Shown piece after piece: positions 60,263 to 64,000 of a stretch of DNA of 64,000 bases. Under the pieces are notes generated by a model. The model was not told where the DNA came from. It did no database searches and saw nothing but the letters and a program-made list of their open reading frames with translations. Origin of the DNA: JANXUC01 sp964619065 (GTDB taxonomy: Bacteria; Acidobacteriota; Terriglobia; Terriglobales; Acidobacteriaceae); assembly GCA_964619065.1 (NCBI GenBank), contig CAZUCC010000022.1, positions 1 through 64,000 on the forward strand, in the 5' to 3' direction. The translations under genes and the position numbers were made by a program. Every line of letters starts with the position of its first letter. The first letter of the stretch is position 1.

Positions 60263-61384
60263 TTACACTGCGACCACTCTCTTCTGGAACCGTCGCGCAG
60301 CGGCAAAGAATAGCAAAGCACCCATGATGGTTAGCATCAACCCGTCAAACCACAGATGCCGCAATCCCGCTCCCCGCAAGATGATCCCCCGTGTGATATC
60401 GATAAAATAAGTCGCCGGCACAAACATGCTGATGATGTAGAACGGCAGCGGCATGGTTTCCCGGGGGAAGATATAGCCGGAGAAAAAGATGCTGGGCAGG
60501 AAGGTGAGAAATGCCATCTGCATCGCTTCCGCCTGTGATCGTGCTCTCGTGGAAATTAAGGTTCCGAATGACAGTGATACGAACAAATAAGGCAGCGAGA
60601 GCAACAAAAGCAAAAATACGCTTCCGTGAATTGGAACACGAAACACCGTAACCAGCGCCAGCAAAATGATACAAAGCTCGATAAAGCCAACTGCGAGATA
60701 AGGAAGGATTTTGCCTAATAACAGCCCCATGGGCTTGACCGGAGTGACAAACAATTGTTCAAGGGTTCCCTTTTCCTTCTCGCGCACAATCGAGAACGCG
60801 GTCAGGAACGTGGTCACACTCAGCAGCAAAACAGCGGTGAGACCAGGCAGAAAGAAGTTGGGTGAACGCGAGTCGGGATTAAACATCACCTTGGGCCGGA
60901 CTTCAATCGGCAAGGTTTGACCCGTCGTCAGCACGCGCTTGAGTGATTCATCGAGTCCAATCGCGGTGGTTACGTTGATCGCTTGTCCCGCAACCGAAGA
61001 ATCCGAACCGTCGATCAGCACCATGACCTGGGCTGTTTCGCCCTTGAGCAGGCGATCGGAATAATCCCAGGGAATCTTGATGCCCACACGCGCCTTCCCC
61101 CCGATGACAGCCTCATTCATTTCGCGATCGGAATACACATACTTCACCACGTTGTACGTGTCAGTATTCCGTAAGCGGTCCACCAGCTCGCGGCTGAGCT
61201 TCTTGTGGTCGTCGTCAAAGATTACTGTCTTGATTTGCCGGATATTGGTGTCAATACCAAAACCGAGAATCGTCATCTGCAGGATTGGAATCATGAGCGC
61301 AAACACCATTGCCGTCGAATCCCGTTGAATGTGGATGATTTCCTTGTAGATGACCGCGCCGATCCCCTGAAACGGATTACGCAT
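60263..61384 (-). CDS. ABC-2 type permease
   Basis: A 373-residue membrane protein of the YhhJ/YbhR type: one N-terminal helix (MVFALMIPILQMTILGFG), a large periplasmic loop (about 45-185), then five helices including LPGLTAVLLLSVTTFLTAFS and ending with the family's PATYFIDITRGIILRGAGL. It works with the ATPase encoded just upstream, with which it overlaps by 8 bp, and with the HlyD-type protein to export a drug or other small molecule. Confidence 0.88.
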   Translation of the reverse strand: MRNPFQGIGAVIYKEIIHIQRDSTAMVFALMIPILQMTILGFGIDTNIRQIKTVIFDDDHKKLSRELVDRLRNTDTYNVVKYVYSDREMNEAVIGGKARVGIKIPWDYSDRLLKGETAQVMVLIDGSDSSVAGQAINVTTAIGLDESLKRVLTTGQTLPIEVRPKVMFNPDSRSPNFFLPGLTAVLLLSVTTFLTAFSIVREKEKGTLEQLFVTPVKPMGLLLGKILPYLAVGFIELCIILLALVTVFRVPIHGSVFLLLLLSLPYLFVSLSFGTLISTRARSQAEAMQMAFLTFLPSIFFSGYIFPRETMPLPFYIISMFVPATYFIDITRGIILRGAGLRHLWFDGLMLTIMGALLFFAAARRFQKRVVAV

Positions 61385-62339
61385 GAGAAGCCTCCATTTC
61401 CGCTTGGCGGCGGTAAGTCAACTCCACGAAAACATCCTCGAGACTGGCGGCAAGTGGCCGGACTTCGGTAATCTCAATGCCTTGGCTGAGCAGCAGCTTC
61501 CCAAGTTCGGCTTGGTTAAAGGAATTGTCGACCAGAGCATGAACCGACTGTCCGAACACGGTGGCATTCAGCACTCCGGGAAATTTGCGCGCCAGCCGGA
61601 GGCCTCGTGTCACTTCCGTTGTCCGAATTTCAAGGCGCTTTGTGCCCACCGGATTCACATCCGGCATAGACTCCAGTTGCATTGGAGTTCCATCCGCAAT
61701 CAGCTTCGAATAGTAGATGTAGGCCACATGGCTGCAACGCTCCGCTTCATCCATGTAGTGCGTAGTCACAAAAAAAGTAATGCCCTTGCCGGAAAGATCA
61801 AAGAGCAAGTCCCATAACTGACGCCGCGCTACAGGGTCGATGCCGGCGGTCGGTTCGTCGAGAAACATAATCTTTGGCTCATGCAGCATGGAACAGCCGA
61901 GGGCGAGGCGTTGTTTCCATCCGCCGGAAAGTTTGCCCGCTTGCCGGTCCACGTAAGGACTGAGAGCATTTTGCGAAATAATATCGTCAATACGGGAGCG
62001 CAGCTTCTCCGGGCGCAAGCCGTAGATGCGTCCGTAGAAAGTCAGGTTTTCCATGACAGTGAGATCGTCGTAGAGCGAAAACTTCTGGGACATGTAACCG
62101 ATGTGTTCACGCACGCCCTCTGGATCTTTGCGCACATCGATTCCATCCACCCAAGCGTCGCCCCCGCTTAGAGGCAGGAGCCCGGTCAGCAGCTTGATGA
62201 CGGTCGTTTTCCCACTGCCGTTCGGCCCCAGGAAGCCGAACACTTCGCCATGCTGTACGGTGATATTCAGATTCGAGACCGCGGTGAAGTCCCCGAACTT
62301 ACGCGTGAGGTTCTCGGTACGGATTGCTATGTCGGTCAT
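61377..62339 (-). CDS. ABC transporter ATPase
   Basis: A 320-residue single ATPase domain: Walker A GPNGSGKTT, the Q-loop YMSQKFSLYDDL, signature LSGGWKQRLAL, Walker B IMFLDEPTAGIDPVARRQ and the H-loop TTHYMDEAE. The C-terminal extension (about 230-320) is typical of ABC-2 systems. The gene overlaps the HlyD gene by 4 bp and the permease by 8 bp. Confidence 0.92.
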   Translation of the reverse strand: MTDIAIRTENLTRKFGDFTAVSNLNITVQHGEVFGFLGPNGSGKTTVIKLLTGLLPLSGGDAWVDGIDVRKDPEGVREHIGYMSQKFSLYDDLTVMENLTFYGRIYGLRPEKLRSRIDDIISQNALSPYVDRQAGKLSGGWKQRLALGCSMLHEPKIMFLDEPTAGIDPVARRQLWDLLFDLSGKGITFFVTTHYMDEAERCSHVAYIYYSKLIADGTPMQLESMPDVNPVGTKRLEIRTTEVTRGLRLARKFPGVLNATVFGQSVHALVDNSFNQAELGKLLLSQGIEITEVRPLAASLEDVFVELTYRRQAEMEASHA

Positions 62340-63427
62340 CGTGCCCCCTCCAGCTTCACATCAGCAGCCATCCCCGAACGGATCTTGCCCTCGGAATCGT
62401 GCATGCGGATTTTGACTCCCACCATCTGGTGAACCCTCTCTTCCCGCGTCTGCACATTTCTCGGAAGAAACTCCGATTGCTGGTTGATCTGGTCAACCTC
62501 TCCCTCAAAGGACTGGCCCGTCAGCGCATCCATTGTTACCGTCGCCTTCTGTCCTACCTTCACACGTCCTATTTCCGTTTCTGGAACATAAATACGGATA
62601 TAGAGTTGGTCGCGCTCGAGCAGGGTAACAATAGGAAGGTTGGCCGCGATGAGATCTCCCGGGCGAATATCCATGACCTCGACGACCGACGCAGCCGGAG
62701 CAACTACCTGCCGTTCACGGTAACGCGCTGCGTCGAACTCGTATTGCGCGCGAGCCTGCGCAATGTCCTCTCGACGGCTTCCCCGTTCGTATTCCTGGGC
62801 TTTCGCGGCTGCCTCATGGTAGCGGTGCTCGGCGGAAGCAATTTCTTCTGGGCGGAAACCATTTTGCAGGGCTGCTAGCTTCTGCTCGGCCGATCTTTGG
62901 ACACCCAGTGCAGCCTTCCATGCTCCCTCGGCGTCATCCCGCTGTTGCCTGGAAAAAATATCCTGGCTCGAGAGATCGCTCACACGCTTCCAGGTATTCT
63001 CTGTTCGCACGGAATCGGCTTTTGCGCGGTCCACGTCGGCTTGCGCCGCGTCGATATCTTCCTTTCGTGACCCGTTTAGCCTCATTTCATAGTCGGCCTT
63101 CGCCTGAGCCGCCTGGGCGCGAACTTGCTCCACTTCCTCAGGACGAAATCCGTGCTGCAATTTCTGCAAATTTGCCAAAGAGGCGTCCATGTTGGCTTTG
63201 AGTTCGCGGTCGTCAAAGGTGACCAGCACTTGTCCGGCCTCCACGTGGTCGCCTTCTCGTACGAGCACTTGCTCGATACGGCCTCCCACCTTCGATCCAA
63301 CGCGAATATCCCGGGCCTCAACAGTGCCCGAGGCCACCAGAGGTTGCGGCCGCGAGGTTGCCCACACGTAGGCTGCGATACCCACAACCAAAATGATTGC
63401 AATCAAAACAAGTCTTTTGCGATTCAT
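62336..63427 (-). CDS. HlyD-family periplasmic adaptor
   Basis: A 363-residue membrane-fusion protein. One N-terminal transmembrane helix (LVLIAIILVVGIAAYVWA), a biotinyl-lipoyl-like half (SGTVEARDIRVGSKVGGRIE), a long coiled coil (about 95-225) and a beta-barrel end (VVAPAASVVEVMDIRPGDLI). It links the ABC-2 pump to a TolC-type duct. It overlaps both neighbouring genes by 4 bp. Confidence 0.9.
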   Translation of the reverse strand: MNRKRLVLIAIILVVGIAAYVWATSRPQPLVASGTVEARDIRVGSKVGGRIEQVLVREGDHVEAGQVLVTFDDRELKANMDASLANLQKLQHGFRPEEVEQVRAQAAQAKADYEMRLNGSRKEDIDAAQADVDRAKADSVRTENTWKRVSDLSSQDIFSRQQRDDAEGAWKAALGVQRSAEQKLAALQNGFRPEEIASAEHRYHEAAAKAQEYERGSRREDIAQARAQYEFDAARYRERQVVAPAASVVEVMDIRPGDLIAANLPIVTLLERDQLYIRIYVPETEIGRVKVGQKATVTMDALTGQSFEGEVDQINQQSEFLPRNVQTREERVHQMVGVKIRMHDSEGKIRSGMAADVKLEGAR

Positions 63428-64000
63428 AGATCTACTCCATTGTTTGCGGCAGTGTTTTGCAGGGACGGCGGGGCTATTACCGCCGACCAGAAAAAGTTGA
63501 AGCCACTATCGAGCCATCCATCCATCGGTGGCGTGGGCGTTTGCAACGTCCACACCAACATGGACCCGAAAAGTGACTGCTGAAAACGAAATGCCAGATC
63601 CTCCGGCTTGTGGTGGCTGGGAATCTCAGCCTGGCGTTGCGCGTCCGCGAACATGACGGTCAACCTTCCGCGGGCATGCGCCAGTTTAACCGTCAAGAAC
63701 TCGCGAATCACCTCACTCGTCAGGAACGCAGTGAGCAGGCTGCGCACCATCTTTGGACTGCTGCCCGCCTCGGACGGAAGCGCGTGATAAAGCCAGCTGA
63801 GCGCGTTGCGGGTGCTTTGCTCGCGGGCAAGGACGAGAGCTTTTTCGTACTTGGCCAACTGAACCTCCCCCAACACGCCGAGTACGTGCTCCTTGGTGGG
63901 GAAATAATTGAAGAATGTGCCCTTGCCCACATCGGCGGCCTCGGTGATGTCTTCGACCGTGGTCTTCTGAAAGCCGTGGTCGCGGAACAAATTCATCGCC
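63424..64000 (-). CDS. TetR/AcrR-family repressor (5' end outside window)
   Basis: About 192 residues are visible, with the helix-turn-helix GFQKTTVEDITEAADVGKGT and FFNYFPTKEHVLG; the ligand-binding domain follows. The first helix that normally precedes NLFRDHGFQ is cut off by the window edge, so the start is not here. It is co-transcribed with the HlyD, ATPase and permease genes it probably represses. Confidence 0.88.
   Translation of the reverse strand, partial: AMNLFRDHGFQKTTVEDITEAADVGKGTFFNYFPTKEHVLGVLGEVQLAKYEKALVLAREQSTRNALSWLYHALPSEAGSSPKMVRSLLTAFLTSEVIREFLTVKLAHARGRLTVMFADAQRQAEIPSHHKPEDLAFRFQQSLFGSMLVWTLQTPTPPMDGWLDSGFNFFWSAVIAPPSLQNTAANNGVDL

Overview
The window is a 64-kb piece of bacterial chromosome, most likely from an Acidobacteriota (class Terriglobia / Koribacter-like). 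This is inferred from gene content and repeat style, not from a marker search. The clues are a diderm lipopolysaccharide-export set with an LptC/LptA-like fusion, a PEP-CTERM protein, a GloVer-repeat protein, a CadC-like winged-helix/TPR regulator, two RDD proteins, a DUF4139 protein, and many short palindromic intergenic repeats built around GTCATTCCGAGC or GTCATCCTGAGC. No rRNA, tRNA, CRISPR array or intact insertion sequence was found.

Layout. 1-8.2 kb is a translation block: the 3' end of ffh, an insertion holding a peroxiredoxin-like gene, a P-loop kinase and palindromic repeats, then rpsP-khpA-rimM-trmD-rplS, a phospholipase C-like exported enzyme, a double-PilZ protein and rnhB. 8.4-18.7 kb mixes housekeeping genes: a TIGR03118-like exported protein, two ABC-F ATPases, an RNB exoribonuclease, an M61 peptidase, tmk and an M50 protease. 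18.8-29.9 kb is almost wholly minus strand: an MsbA-like exporter, yicC, gmk, rpoZ, coaBC, an exported bicupin, a family-4 uracil-DNA glycosylase and priA run as one likely operon, followed by glgP.

30.5-44.9 kb carries a CadC-like regulator and then the classical envelope/nitrogen cluster on the minus strand (lptCA fusion, lptB, rpoN, hpf, rapZ). It is interrupted between rpoN and hpf by about 4.6 kb of accessory DNA: two toxin-antitoxin pairs, a decayed third antitoxin, a secreted hypothetical protein and the GloVer-repeat protein. It is interrupted again between hpf and rapZ by small genes and the PEP-CTERM gene. 44.9-53.9 kb holds two RDD proteins, a DUF4139 protein and the tight group truA, aldehyde dehydrogenase, recJ and a YCF48-like propeller. 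54-64 kb has a TolC-family protein, a cysK-cysE pair for cysteine synthesis, a Tat-exported TIM-barrel protein, an alpha/beta hydrolase, and an efflux operon whose TetR gene runs off the right edge.

I did not find a convincing new multi-gene system. The most interesting signals are small: rimM apparently starting on AUC behind a perfect Shine-Dalgarno; two nested miniature elements flanked by the same 8-bp repeat upstream of rpsP, one with a second copy 44 kb away; the toxin-antitoxin deposit splitting rpoN from hpf; a peroxiredoxin-fold protein with aspartate at the expected peroxidatic cysteine; RapZ without the Walker A Ser/Thr; and a structured, untranslated stretch between tolC and cysK.
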